A stretch of 64,000 bases of DNA, from NCBI GenBank assembly GCA_000827325.1, contig KN832870.1, positions 4,712,001 through 4,776,000 on the forward strand, read 5' to 3'. Position 1 is the first letter of the stretch. Every line of letters starts with the position of its first letter. Shown here piece after piece: positions 26,639 through 37,499 of the stretch. The position numbers and the translations under genes were made by a program. Source of the DNA: Oidiodendron maius Zn (taxonomy: Eukaryota; Ascomycota; Leotiomycetes; Myxotrichaceae). The notes beneath the pieces are model-generated. The model had not been told where the DNA came from and ran no database searches. It saw only the letters and a list, made by a program, of their open reading frames with translations.

Positions 26639-28557
26639 AGAGAGCGCAGCCGGAGCACGAGCAGGTGGCCGCACGATGTTGTAGATTACCACCTTATTTA
26701 GCTGCCAGTAGATTATTTTGTTTCCTCTTCCCCCACCACACACATACATGTACAGTAAGGCAGATAGACGGGGGACGGGGGATATGATGAGCGTCAGCTT
26801 ATTGGAGACTGAATCTGACGGACCAACTGACGGGCTGACTCTACTCGATTTTATTCTAGAGGAGCATAGAGAGGGACAGGGGGAAGTATACAATTGATTC
26901 AAAAGAGAAAGAGCACTATTATGCGGTGCCAAGCTAGTCTATGAAACTATAGTGTATTTCCTCCTATTAGCTGGAAGAAGGCATTGCACGCCCCTTTTCT
27001 AAAATCTGCTACACGCGCACACGTGCTAGTTTCCAATCACAACTTCCAATGCCGACAGAGCGACTTTCCTGGCTTAGAAGGTGATTAATAGCTTGGCCTT
27101 GTTCAGAGATAGACACGAAGCGCTGCTCCTTGTATCCGACCCCTCCCTCTCTCTAATTGCGATAGTCCCTCCATCGCCCATCGACTCAGGGGGCCAGCGG
27201 GCCGACCACCAAAAGAGGGAATTCTGCTTCGCACATTGAGCTGGTCTATTGCTAACACAGTCATACAGAAAGGAAGTACCCGAGAGTGCAAAATAATAAG
27301 CGTCGCAGCGAGGTTCTAGGCGGCTGTAGCATCCAGCCTAGGCCAGGGGCAAGCCTAAAGAGTCTCTTGAATATGCTGGTTGGGGTATAGTATAGGGGCA
27401 TAGCCTCGATTGCCGAGTGAGGCCAGCATCCTGGACACGCCTAGGTCGGCTTGCGAAACAGTAAGCTCCCTTTGCCGACCTAGCTGCGATGTAGGAATGT
27501 ACTTCCTGTAGGTGATAGGTGTGTCATCCGCAGGTGAGGTCGCAGTGCTAGGTGTCAATTAACCCGCGGTGCTGACCATGCAGAGGGCATCAGCGTTACA
27601 ACACCGAGCAGGCAGACCGATGGCTTGTTCGTAGGTCTTATTCGGGCAGCCCAACTGCCAGAATGTTCCTCTCCGAGCACGGAGCCTGCTTCTCTGCTAG
27701 TTGAGCACATCGGCCGCTGTGCCCCGTGTCGTACAGCTCTGGTCGCAGAGACAGGGGCGGTCACTTGTCCACTCCCCCCTGGAGTGCCGGGATAGGTACT
27801 GTAGGATCAGGTCAGATTGCCCATCATCCGGGTCCCAGGGCTGCGCGCTTATCGCGTCAACGGTCCGCTGTCACGATCGAGCGTGGGCTGAGGTGCTAGG
27901 GCGACGCAAGACCAAGGAGGCTAACGTGGGCGCTGAGATGCGTGGACGCCACCGAAGAATGGCGCCGCGCCCCGTTGCCCGTTGTGGACAGCGGCTTGGC
28001 GGCCGGGCTGGGTATGCCGACGAGGACCCAACATTCTTGGAGACTCGATAGATAGCATGCAAATTGTGGATGTGTGTGTATCCCCCGATCGAAGTGGAGC
28101 GGCGCTGTGCGCGCGGAGGGCTAGGGGGGTGGATGAGAGTTGTCTGGTCCACATGCAGGCGAGAAGAGGAAAAGGCTTAAGGATTGGGGTTTTGGGTTGA
28201 CCGCCGACTCTCCAAATTACCAACGGCGTCTCATGTCGTCTCCCCTCTCATTCGAGCGTTACGAAAGTACCGGACGTATATGACCTGACCACCACAGAGA
28301 GAGAGACACCACACACACACACACACAGACACGCGCGCGCGGCACCCACCAGACACACCCTCGCAATTGTACCACCTCAGCCTGGTGGTTTCCTTCCTCT
28401 CCTATTACCCCCCTCTCTGGTCTGTGGTCCTCGTCTGCGGCCCCAGACCCACAATCTCCATCTCTTGTTCCAGCGGCAACCTCTCCTTCCCTCCTTCCCT
28501 CTCTCTCTTCCCTTCTCTCTCTCTCCCCCTCCCCTCCTCCCCACTCTCTGCCACGAC
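26639..28557. other. Intergenic, 1.9 kb
   Basis: Tandem-oriented gap. 27700-28050 is GC-rich with frames on both strands but no recognisable motif. The last 260 bp are the likely 5' leader of the next gene and hold a CA/CG alternating tract followed by a long C/T tract. No gene supported. Confidence 0.45.
28296..28342. repeat. GA, CA and CG dinucleotide tract (alternating purine-pyrimidine)
   Basis: GA units at 28296-28305, CA units at 28310-28327 and CG units at 28330-28341 lie end to end. The CA/CG part is alternating purine-pyrimidine, a type of sequence that can adopt Z-DNA. It lies about 220 bp before the downstream ATG. Confidence 0.85.
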
Positions 28558-29920
28558 ATGCCACCCCGCCTCGAGGACGACACTATCGTAGTCAAAGACG
28601 AAGCACCAGAAACCCGTCGCTGGAGCCGCCCCTCGACGCCCGCCAGCATGAGTGCCGGCCCCGATGGTTTGGAGGCGGCCCATGCCTCCCCCCCGCGACG
28701 ACGTATCCAATCGCCCAAGGCCCTCGACCATGAAAAGAGCCTCACTGACAAAGACGACGCCCGCAACCACAATTATCATCATCGCCCATCGCCCGCGCCC
28801 CTCCTCCCCTCCACCCACGGCGACAGAGAGCAGGACACCACCCCCGATACCCGTCCCTCTGCCCGCTCCACGCCCAACCCCAACAAGCGGCCGCGTCCCA
28901 ATGTCATGACGACCGAGGAGCGCTTGCTGGCCATGCCCGAGAAGCGCGCCATGCCATGGCGCCCCGGTGTCGACCCGGGCGCAGACATCGAGACCGGCGG
29001 CGAGTCGCGTAGGAAGCAGATCCGCTTCGGGTGTCTGCTGGCCACGCGCGGCGACGTCGTCCCCATTCCATGTGTGAGCTGTGCAAATGGCCGCGGCAAG
29101 TTCAGCGTGTGCGTAGCAGACCCGTCGCTGTTCCGCGGGGCGTGCGCGGGGTGCCAGTTGAGCGGGAGACCGAATCGGTGTAGCATAAAGCAGAGCGATG
29201 GTGAGTTTTGGAGGAAGAGAGAGAATATATAACTAATTGATTAATATAGACGCACCATCCCCGAACTCGACGACCCCCGAGTCTGCCTCCAGGAACGTCA
29301 AGAAGAAACTCGCAAAGGCGCATTCCCCTCTCCTGTCCAAACCCTCAGACCAGAGACCCGCCGACGACGCACCCGCATGGCATAATAGCTCCCCCCAATG
29401 GCCGCAGGAATACGCATATCCCCATCCCCATCCCCAGGCAAATCCACATCCAAACCCCACACAGTCCTCCCAGCGCTGGGCCACCGTCAACCCTCCTCCA
29501 CAGCCCATCCAGCCTCCCCCATCAGCCACCGCCATCAGGAATGGCCTTCCTCTTCCCATCCCCACAAGCCCTAATCCCCCGCCTTTACCCTCCCGCTCGC
29601 CCATGGGCTGGGCGACCGTCAACGCGCCACCACCTCTTCGCTCCGCGCATCCCGCCTCCATCCCTCCACCCTCATATCTCGAGGCCAACGGCGCGGCCTC
29701 CTTTCCGCATCGCGAGCGGAGAGAGGACACGCATGGCGCGGAATCCGTTCCCGGCGTGGCAGGATCTGGTGCAGGAGGAGGCGCGCTGATCGATACGCTC
29801 CCGAAGAATAAGCAGAGGCAGGTATACGGCGTGCTAAGCGGTTTACAATCCGGTATTGAGCATCTGCAGAGGGAGTTAGATGGGCTGAAGAGAGTTTTGG
29901 GGGTTGAGGAAGAGGGTTAG
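28558..29920 (+). CDS. DUF3716-like cysteine-motif protein, hypothetical
   Basis: Exons 28558-29200 and 29250-29920 (intron 49 bp), 437 residues. The first 150 residues are Pro/Ser/Arg/Asp-rich and disordered. Residues about 174-212 form a compact cysteine block, IPCVSCANGRGKFSVCV then GACAGCQLSGRPNRCSIK, which resembles the fungal DUF3716 motif, probably a metal-binding or DNA-associated module; its biochemical role is not established. A Pro/His-rich stretch follows in which the motif GWATVN or RWATVN recurs (residues about 295 and 345). The last 40 residues are a predicted amphipathic coiled coil (RQVYGVLSGLQSGIEHLQRE). A second gene with the same type of cysteine block lies 2.3 kb downstream on the other strand. 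The frame also continues upstream of the ATG. Confidence 0.75.
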
Positions 29921-32253
29921 GATGGGAAATGATGAGCATGAGCATGGTATGGGATGGTAAGATTAGCATGGTAGGGAAACGGTGTATAGCCTAATCTAAT
30001 GTTTGCTTTTTCTGTGCGGGGACAACTAAAAAGAATGTAGAGTATGAGGATATTGCATGAAGCCTGATATGAGCTGCTATGCTTGGCAAGTTGTGTGCTA
30101 GCAAAGTCGGCATACCGAGTATAATTTAAGCTTTTGAATAAGAAAAAGAAGATATCTCTCTCTGCTGATTGGGGGCTGGAGAGTAATAACCCTAACAGCT
30201 GCGTGTCCCATCTGGCCGTGCAAATTTACTCGTCGACCTTGAATAGACACATATCATATCCAGCTAACCAGGCTAAATCTTCAACCATAATCATACCCAA
30301 CCTACTACGCACATCGTCTTACCAGCGACGGTTATCATAAAAGTCCAAACAAGTCCCCGCCACTCTTCTCCATTTCCTTCCTACACCTACATGCCGATTT
30401 AAAACCATCCCCAACCTATCAAACATGAAAATAACATTCGAAAAAAGTTGCCTTCTTCCCTTCCCCGCCCCCAAAATAATTAACAAAATTTAAAATTAAG
30501 CGTCTCACCCTTCACCTCCCCTGTCCCGTGGATCCGACCCGAACGCCACCAAAACAACCGCACCTTACCATACTGAGAAGTTTGATAGTGTCGTCGCAAT
30601 AAATGTCGCTAAGTTGGATGCCTCGCCACTACGTAAAATCTATTATATCCCATATATAATGCTTGGGTTATGATTCAAGCTTTCTTAAGGGTTTCAAATG
30701 ACACGTTATCTATATATACGTCCGTTTTGTATGCTTCTTAAGATCTATCTATTACTTGGTTACTACTTATTCTTTTACCATTAATACACGTTACTATATC
30801 AACGTCAAATCAAGACAGTAAACAATTTAATAGCTTCTCAAGAAGCTTTTAGCAAAACCTCTAGAAGATCTGAAATTCATATATAGATTTGATTAAGTGG
30901 CTAAAGAAGTAGTTAACCTCAACTTTATCAAGTGTGACAGCCTAGCTGCTGCCTGGCTGGGCCGTCACATCAAGCTAGTAACGACCAAGTCCCCTCTCAA
31001 AAATGAAGAAGTACTAGAAAAGGAGCTATAGACTATTAAAGATGCTATTAATATTGTAGAACTGCCTTGCCTCTACTAATAGAACTCTAAACTTGCCGTC
31101 TATATTGCTTGCTGTCGAATTAATAACTAGATACAAAACGGTTATCCTTTAGTAGTAAGAGGAGAAGATAGTTTGAGGAGATTGTATTATACTAGGATTT
31201 GCTTTTAATCTATATACAACTTGCTTGATAGATTAAAGAAGATGGCGAGGATAATGGACTTATGGCCTCTATACTTAGATTTACAGTTTCTTTGTAATTA
31301 GCAAGATTAGCTATTGCAATTTGTTATTGCCAAGCATATAATTTCTAGCCTTTTTATTATCCAGGATAGATAGGGTATAAGATGGGTGATGTTACACTCC
31401 GTATCTGCACATCGGTGGCTTCGACGTTGTCGTAGCGAATTGGGACTAGCGCTAGGAATATTCGGCCCATGATTGGTCAGTGCAAGGATTGGCAAATCAC
31501 TTACTAGCCCAAACGGAAGCATTCTAAATTCTTCTTTCTTTCCAATGTAATACCAAGCGTGTGTTACGCACTCACGTACGTTTATACAGTATGTACCTGC
31601 GCTTATTACGATGCCCATTTACGTAAGGGATGCATTCATTAGGGGTATCTGTCTCCTGAATCTCAATCTCCTGCGTGCGTGGTCTGCTACCTTCGCAAAA
31701 GTGGCTCTGCTGCTTAACGTCTACTCTTCAGTATTCCAGACTCCTATTTCTATTTTTGATAGTCGCAAGGTTATTTGCCACCAGCCGCGACGACTCATCG
31801 CCAAATAGCAATCATCCTTCTTTCACAGCCAGCAATTCAGATGCTACCCAAAAGTCTTGCTAAGAAGCGAAAGAGGCGGGACATCTGCATTCCTCTCCCT
31901 CTCCTTCTTTCTCTCTACTTTGCTGTGCATATGGCTCTGGGACTGCTGCGTGGAATGGGTAGCATATGCCGTAGCTTCGGTTCTTTGCATCATAAATCTG
32001 ATTCCCTTTTGTGCCTCTAACACGCTGTCCGCAAGTGCGATAGCGCTTTCGGCCGCTAGCATCAGTTAGTACTGTGATATCTAAAGACTTGACATCTCCT
32101 GCAAGGATAAGATTTGCATAAGTGCCGGGAAGCGTTGCGACGGGAGGTTTCGTACTTATCTCTGAGGAATTGCCTGAGGACGTTGCGCTTGCTCGTCTCT
32201 GGGCAAATCTGGCGAAAGTCCGTCTTGCAGTGGCCGCAATTACTGGGTTGGGG
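29921..32253. other. Intergenic, 2.3 kb with AT-rich block
   Basis: Convergent gap between the two DUF3716-like genes. 29921-30560 is the likely 3' UTR side of the first gene. 30570-31340 is strongly AT-rich and coding-like frames are short. No functional gene recognised. Confidence 0.5.
30570..31340. repeat. AT-rich block, possibly a decayed mobile element
   Basis: About 770 bp with high TA content between GC-balanced flanks, as left by repeat-induced point mutation in ascomycetes. Inside, 30933-30969 begins TGTGAC and ends GTCACA, an inverted pair with TG...CA ends. Family cannot be assigned; if it is an element, it is old and heavily broken. Confidence 0.35.
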
Positions 32254-33508
32254 TTAGTCTTCCAGAGAGTTGATATGCAGCTGGAGGGTTATACTAATCT
32301 CTGGGACTCGGCCCACGGATTTTGCGGTTACGGCGTCATGGCTCAATCTTGATGAAGTTCCTCTCCCGGGAGAAGAAGTTGCAGGGCTTCCGCTCAACCT
32401 TGTCAAAGCCAGTCTCGTGGAAGAAGAGGTTGCGGGACTTTGGTGCAATCTTGCAGAAGTTCGTGTCAAAAAGGGTGAAGCTAGTTTTGATTCTGAGGTG
32501 TCTTTGTCGAGAGTCAGGGAAGACTGGTCCAATATATCTGAATACTTGCCCGAGGCGATTTTGTGGAAGATGGACCAGTCTTGGTCCAACCTCAAGGCTC
32601 TTCGCCTCTCGCTCGAGGGTCCAATAGCCGTCTGGTTCCTGCCCTTGTCGTTCAGGCTCAAGACAACAGAGTCTTGGTATAAATCAGCCAAATTTGAATT
32701 GCTGTTTGAGTCTTTCTTGCTAGCGCTCATCGGCTTGTTCGGATCTAATCTGTCAAAATTCGGATACCAGTTCATAAACTCCCTTTCAAACATTTGGGCG
32801 TCATCATGCCAAACGGAAGATGACAGATCCCAATTTGATGAAGGGATCTCTTTTTTGGAGTTTCCTGTATTTTGATCCTTATGTTTCCTCTCCAAACTGT
32901 CCCTCGCAAGCATCAACCCCATGGCCTTGCTTTCAATCCCCTCCATAGCAGCTATTATCACCTCGGGATCCTGCTCCCTGTATGAGTGGCCTGCATTCAC
33001 TGCTGCATCCGTCTCTCCCCCCTTGGGTCGTAAAGTCAAGCCAACGGCCTCGCTCTTCGCGCGTTCCTTACCTGCTTCCTTGTTCATGCGCTGCCGGAAT
33101 TTCTTCTGCTTCCGGTTGAATTTCTTCTGCTCGTCAACTTCGCGGTTATACTCTTCTGTCCTCTCTTGTTTTGCCCTGCCTGCACCAATTCATTAGCACA
33201 CTTTTACAAGTAGCCCAATTCGAGTTCCAAACATTATCCTTTTCCTTGGACTCAAACCCAAAATCAAGTCACCTACCTTTCCACTTTCTCCTGAAGCTGC
33301 ACTTTCCCTTTCCTTCTCCATCAATCCCTACCGCACTGTCCTCACCTCCATACCAGAGACAATTCCCGCACTGCCCTTGATACCACCCCTTAATCGCCAC
33401 GCGCTCACTAAATACTCCTCCTCCGGCCGTGCAGAAATTACATCTCTTTGCTGCAATCCTGCCTCTCGTGGATATCAAAATTCCCCTCGTCTGGTGCACG
33501 CTCGGCAT
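32254..33508 (-). CDS. Second DUF3716-like cysteine-motif protein, hypothetical
   Basis: Exons 33508-33277 and 33179-32254, giving 385 residues from the first usable ATG; the intron is 97 bp. The N-terminus has RCNFCTAGGGVFSE, GQCGNCLWY and KCSFR: two CxxC pairs and a later cysteine, spaced like the DUF3716 block but lacking the cysteine usually seen just after the glycine-rich turn. A basic helix (EVDEQKKFNRKQKKFRQR) and a Ser/Thr-rich, probably disordered tail follow. The same frame stays open for about 190 bp upstream of the ATG and reads protein-like (RPSYEPPDPSSQDW) up to a TAG at 33700-33698, so the real start may lie in an upstream exon. The function is unknown. Confidence 0.65.
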
Positions 33509-34467
33509 CCAATCTTGTGATGATGGATCTGGTGGTTCGTATGATGGCCGCCAGGGAGGGGAGCAGAGACCTTCGAGAACGGAGGTTGGTGGTGGAGGTG
33601 GTGGGTTGGAAGTAGGGGTGACAGGTAAAAAGTGAGATACGACGAAAGACTGGCTGGAGTCGAGGAGATGCCGGGGATTAGGGATGCGTTCTTGTTTCTA
33701 GCCTCTAGATTGGGGGGGGGGGAGATATTTTGCTGGAGGGGGCTGTGTGGGGATTGGAACTAGTTTATGGGAAGGATTGAGATCTGTTGCAGTGGAGGAG
33801 AGAGGCGGACAAGCTGGTTTGCTGGAGATAGATATGTTAGTATCAGACATATTGAGAGACAGCATTGGCTATGAAGGACTTAGAATTGAATAGGGAGGTT
33901 CATACGTACAGAATAGTGAAGAGTGATACTCTTCACATTCCTTCCTTCTATTAGACTTCGAGCTCCTTAAAGCATGATATCTCTCCTTAAGCTTCAGTGG
34001 TAACTAAGGTAGATATCCTACCTCTCAATATCCTCTCGTCATACATCCACAATCTGCCCGTGACCTTTTCTCCTCCTCGATTACCGATTCGCTAGGCGAA
34101 GATATTCGAGTACGACATCTCTATTATATTTCTACCCCTTGGATATGATAGCGTTATAACGATGGGCGTGGTCGTTATGAATGGATTGAATTGACATCAT
34201 ACCAGGTTCGGATCCCACGATACTTTCCATTTAGCCTTCCTACCCGTTGGGGGCTAATGGTAATTAAAAATTGGGCAGCTAATAGTTTGAACTTTGGCCA
34301 GGAGAGTAAATCAATGTGTTTTAAGTCGCATGCTAATCCAATGAGCTTGTTTGAGAATCAATTTAATCAGCATAGAGTACAATGATATGATACAACACGC
34401 TGATGCTGGAACTGGCACTAGCATCCTTTCCATATATTATATTCTCCCTCACGGACTTTGAACGTTG
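33509..34467. other. Divergent intergenic region, may hide a 5' exon
   Basis: 960 bp between the DUF3716-like gene and the Kre6-like gene. An 11-G run lies at 33712-33722. On the minus strand a plausible intron end (TACTAAC branch site, then CTCCAG) lies near 33826-33850, so a leader intron of the upstream gene is possible. 34100-34460 should contain the Kre6-like promoter; it is AT-rich. Confidence 0.4.
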
Positions 34468-36974
34468 ATGGCACCTTTACGGAAAGCACCTCATGTGGTG
34501 GATGATGATCTGAATGATGTACAGGCGGGACGGTCTACGACATCGTTGGCGGTGGAGAGAGCGACAGCGGATATAAAAATGAAACCCGAATTCCTTGCTC
34601 CAGCAGGACTAGACAACTCTGAGATAAATGCGAAAAGAGAGAATACGATACAGAATGTCCAAACGGTTGGACAAGATCTGAGATCATTTCGGCCAAGGAG
34701 TGAAACTTCTATTGGGTATCGGGACAGGGCGGCCCCGTATACACCTGCGGTGCCGTCTCCATTTAATTCCACAACCATACAGACAACTGTCGGAAATAAT
34801 GAGCACAAAGGTCTAACAGAAGGGATGAGATCAACAATTGCGGGAACGATCTCGAACTCGAATACTTCTAGCGGACCAACATTGGGTGGACGAGGAAGAA
34901 GAGGTAGCTGTTTGCTAAGCCCGGTCCAACAGTCACCGCGAGGAGTCCCTACACCATTGACAGTGGGAAATTTAACATCACGCCCAGAGAGACCTAAACT
35001 TCTCCATGTTGGAAGAGGTTACTCTAGATACCCCTCAACGACATCGACTCCAGGTTCACATATCGGGTCGCCAATACCGAAAGGCCCTTTTGTTATATCA
35101 GCTCAATCAAAGCCGTCATTATTGAGTGGGACTACTCCGAGCAACCAAACAGATTCGCAATCTTACTTTGAGAAGCGTCGATATATTGATGACCCCATCA
35201 GTGAGTTCGATCCATATGTTGAAAGAGAGAAGGAATTCGTCTTATACAAAAACGAGCTCGAGGCAGATGACAAGTATCATCTACCGGCGGAAGACGACAA
35301 TCGTATCTACAGATCAAAGATAATAATCTACCTACATAGGCGTGCTATAATATTTTGCATGGGAGGCGTTATCGCTATAGGCCTCATATTTCTCTTCATC
35401 ATCCTCCCTATCCTAACCTATTTTAGTAGAGTATACAAACCTTTAGGTAGCCACAACCACACGCACTCTGATACATGGCTATTTGTTAACAACAATACCT
35501 ATCCCCTCCTAGGCAATATCCGTCACAGTCTCATCGACCCAGACACTCCTGAGGGCGCAAAGACCCGCAAGAGCGCCTTTGACGGATCAACTCTAACCCT
35601 TGTCTTCAGCGACGAATTTAATCAGGATGGACGCACATTTTACGAGGGGGATGATCCTTATTGGACGGCGCCTAATATTTGGTATGGTGCAACAAACGAT
35701 CTGGAGTGGTATGATCCTGACGCAGTGACGACGAAAGACGGCACGCTGCAGCTGCGAATGGATGAGTTCCCCAATCACGATCTGCAGTATAGATCGGGCA
35801 TGCTAAATAGCTGGAATCAATTCTGTTTTAAGGGTGGAGTGTTCGAAGTCTCGGTGTCGTTGGCTGGGCCTGCAGGTGTACCTGGGTACGTTACCGAGTA
35901 TGACTTCTACCCCCCTCCCCCCTGAATTAAGCGAGAACTGGACTTGGTGTGTACAAACTGTATGAACGCAGCTTGCTGAACACAAGTATTTATCACTATG
36001 CTTGCTATTGAAGTAAAATGGTTCTTTAAATTGCATTATATTGGGTTGATACTGACGCTGCAACAGTCTCTGGCCTGGTCTATGGGCGATGGGTAATCTT
36101 GGTAGACCTGGCTATAGAGCTACTACTGATGGCGTTTGGCCATATACGTATGATGCCTGCGATTATGGCATCCTCCCAAACCAGTCTTCTCTAGATGGGA
36201 TATCCTGGCTCCCAGGCCAGAGGCTCTCTTCCTGTACCTGCAACCGTGAAGACCATCCAAATAGGGGCACAGGTCGAGGAGCACCAGAAATTGATATATT
36301 GGAAGGTGGTGTCGACCCTAACAGTCGAATAGGAGCTGTAACGCAGAGTTACCAAGTGGCACCATTTGATGTCTGGTACCGTCCAAATTACGCTTTTGTA
36401 CAGATCCCCAACTACGAGACGACATCCATTAATCCATACTGCGGCGGCCCATTCCAGCAAGCTATCAGCGGCACCACTATGTTGAACAACAAATGGTATG
36501 ATAGTAACCAATACCAAAAATACGCTTTCGAGTACGTTCCAGGCGACACCAATGGCAAGATTGCGTGGTTCGTTGGCGAGGAGTTGTCGTTCCTCGTCGA
36601 TGGGCGCTCCATCGGACCCAATGGTAATGTTGCCCAGCGCCAGGTCTCGCAAGAGCCGATGTCCATGGTGATGAATCTCGGGATGAGTAACTCCTGGACT
36701 CAGATCTTCACCTCGGAGCTAAAGTTCCCGACGACCATGCACATCGATTATGTCAGGATCTATCAGAAGCATGAACAGACGCTCATCACCTGTGACCCCC
36801 CTGGGTATCCGACGACGGACTACATAGCGAAGCACGCATCTGCGTATACGAATCCGAACTTCACGGTAAGTCTGGGTTAAATGTGTTGTTGACTGTGAAT
36901 GTGTTGCTGATGAGGAATAGAGCTGGGAAGACGCGGGATTCTCGTGGCCGAAGAATATGTTGACGGGATGCTGA
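34468..36974 (+). CDS. Kre6/Skn1-type beta-1,6-glucan synthesis protein (GH16)
   Basis: Exons 34468-35885, 36067-36865 and 36921-36974, giving 756 residues; introns 181 and 55 bp. The first 290 residues are cytosolic, Ser/Thr/Pro-rich. A single membrane segment (about residues 294-318, IIFCMGGVIAIGLIFLFIIL) makes it a type II protein with its catalytic domain in the secretory lumen. The GH16-like domain holds FSDEFNQDGRTF, LWPGLWAMGNLGRPGY and the active-site pattern EIDILE (Glu547, Asp549, Glu552), followed by the family motif NPYCGGPFQQ. The tail SWEDAGFSWPKNMLTGC is the usual Kre6 ending. Kre6 and Skn1 are needed for beta-1,6-glucan in the wall; the precise reaction is still debated. Which paralogue this is cannot be decided here. 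Confidence 0.94.
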
Positions 36975-37499
36975 TATATAAGAGCTTAATGGCGGGCATA
37001 ATGCAAAATATGGATCCAATAGATGAATTAGAAATCAGGTATGAGGCATTATGACAGGGTACTGCAGCATAGGCTGTACGATTGAGAATAAGCCCAATCG
37101 ACTATAAAAGGACAAGTCAAGGACGGTACAGCTCGGAAGGGTAGTAGCGAATCTCGAGCTCGGCGTTCATTCCCCGACCTTTGAGCGTGGCAAATGACAC
37201 ATCGTGTGGGTTTCATCTGAACATTCATCTGAACTTGGATAGTGTGAAGCCGTAGATCCAAGGGCGACTGAATAGGGATCCTTAAAATGTCGGGCCGCGG
37301 GTTCCGAACCGCCGGGGCCTGCAACCGACGTCACATCTCTTCACTGATCGGGCATGTGCGGAAAAAGGCAAGCTTGGAGGGTATTCCCGTCTCCCATCGA
37401 CTGGTTCTTTCGCCTGACTTCTTTGCCTCTGTACATATTCTCTTGATCTATAATTAATTTCTTATCTCTACCTCAATCTCGAATTCAAACAAGGCCAAC
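36975..37499. other. Intergenic, TOK channel promoter
   Basis: 525 bp between tandem genes. A GC-rich near-palindrome lies around 37291-37320 and a CRE-like GACGTCA at 37327-37333, about 170 bp before the proposed ATG. Confidence 0.5.
37327..37333 (+). promoter_or_regulatory. CRE-like GACGTCA
   Basis: Seven of eight bases of the CRE palindrome TGACGTCA. Bound in fungi by Atf1/Sko1-type bZIP factors. Its placement before a K+ channel gene makes stress control thinkable but unproven. Confidence 0.3.

Noticed and set aside
26297-26932. 211-codon minus-strand frame over the K+/H+ exchange gene
   Set aside because: It is the shadow of a real exon on the other strand and has no recognisable domain.
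27701-28051. GC-rich 116-codon plus-strand frame
   Set aside because: No motif, and equal-length frames exist on the opposite strand; composition alone explains it.
28377-28818. Minus-strand frames of 130-137 codons over the DUF3716-like gene start
   Set aside because: Gly/Arg/Glu-rich complement of a Pro/Ser-rich coding exon; no independent support.
34150-34220. T-loop-like GGTTCGGATCC, considered as a tRNA gene
   Set aside because: No box A at the right distance and no cloverleaf could be drawn.
37291-37320. GC-rich near-palindrome before the TOK gene
   Set aside because: Imperfect and short; I could not match it to a known factor site, so it is only mentioned in the gap entry.
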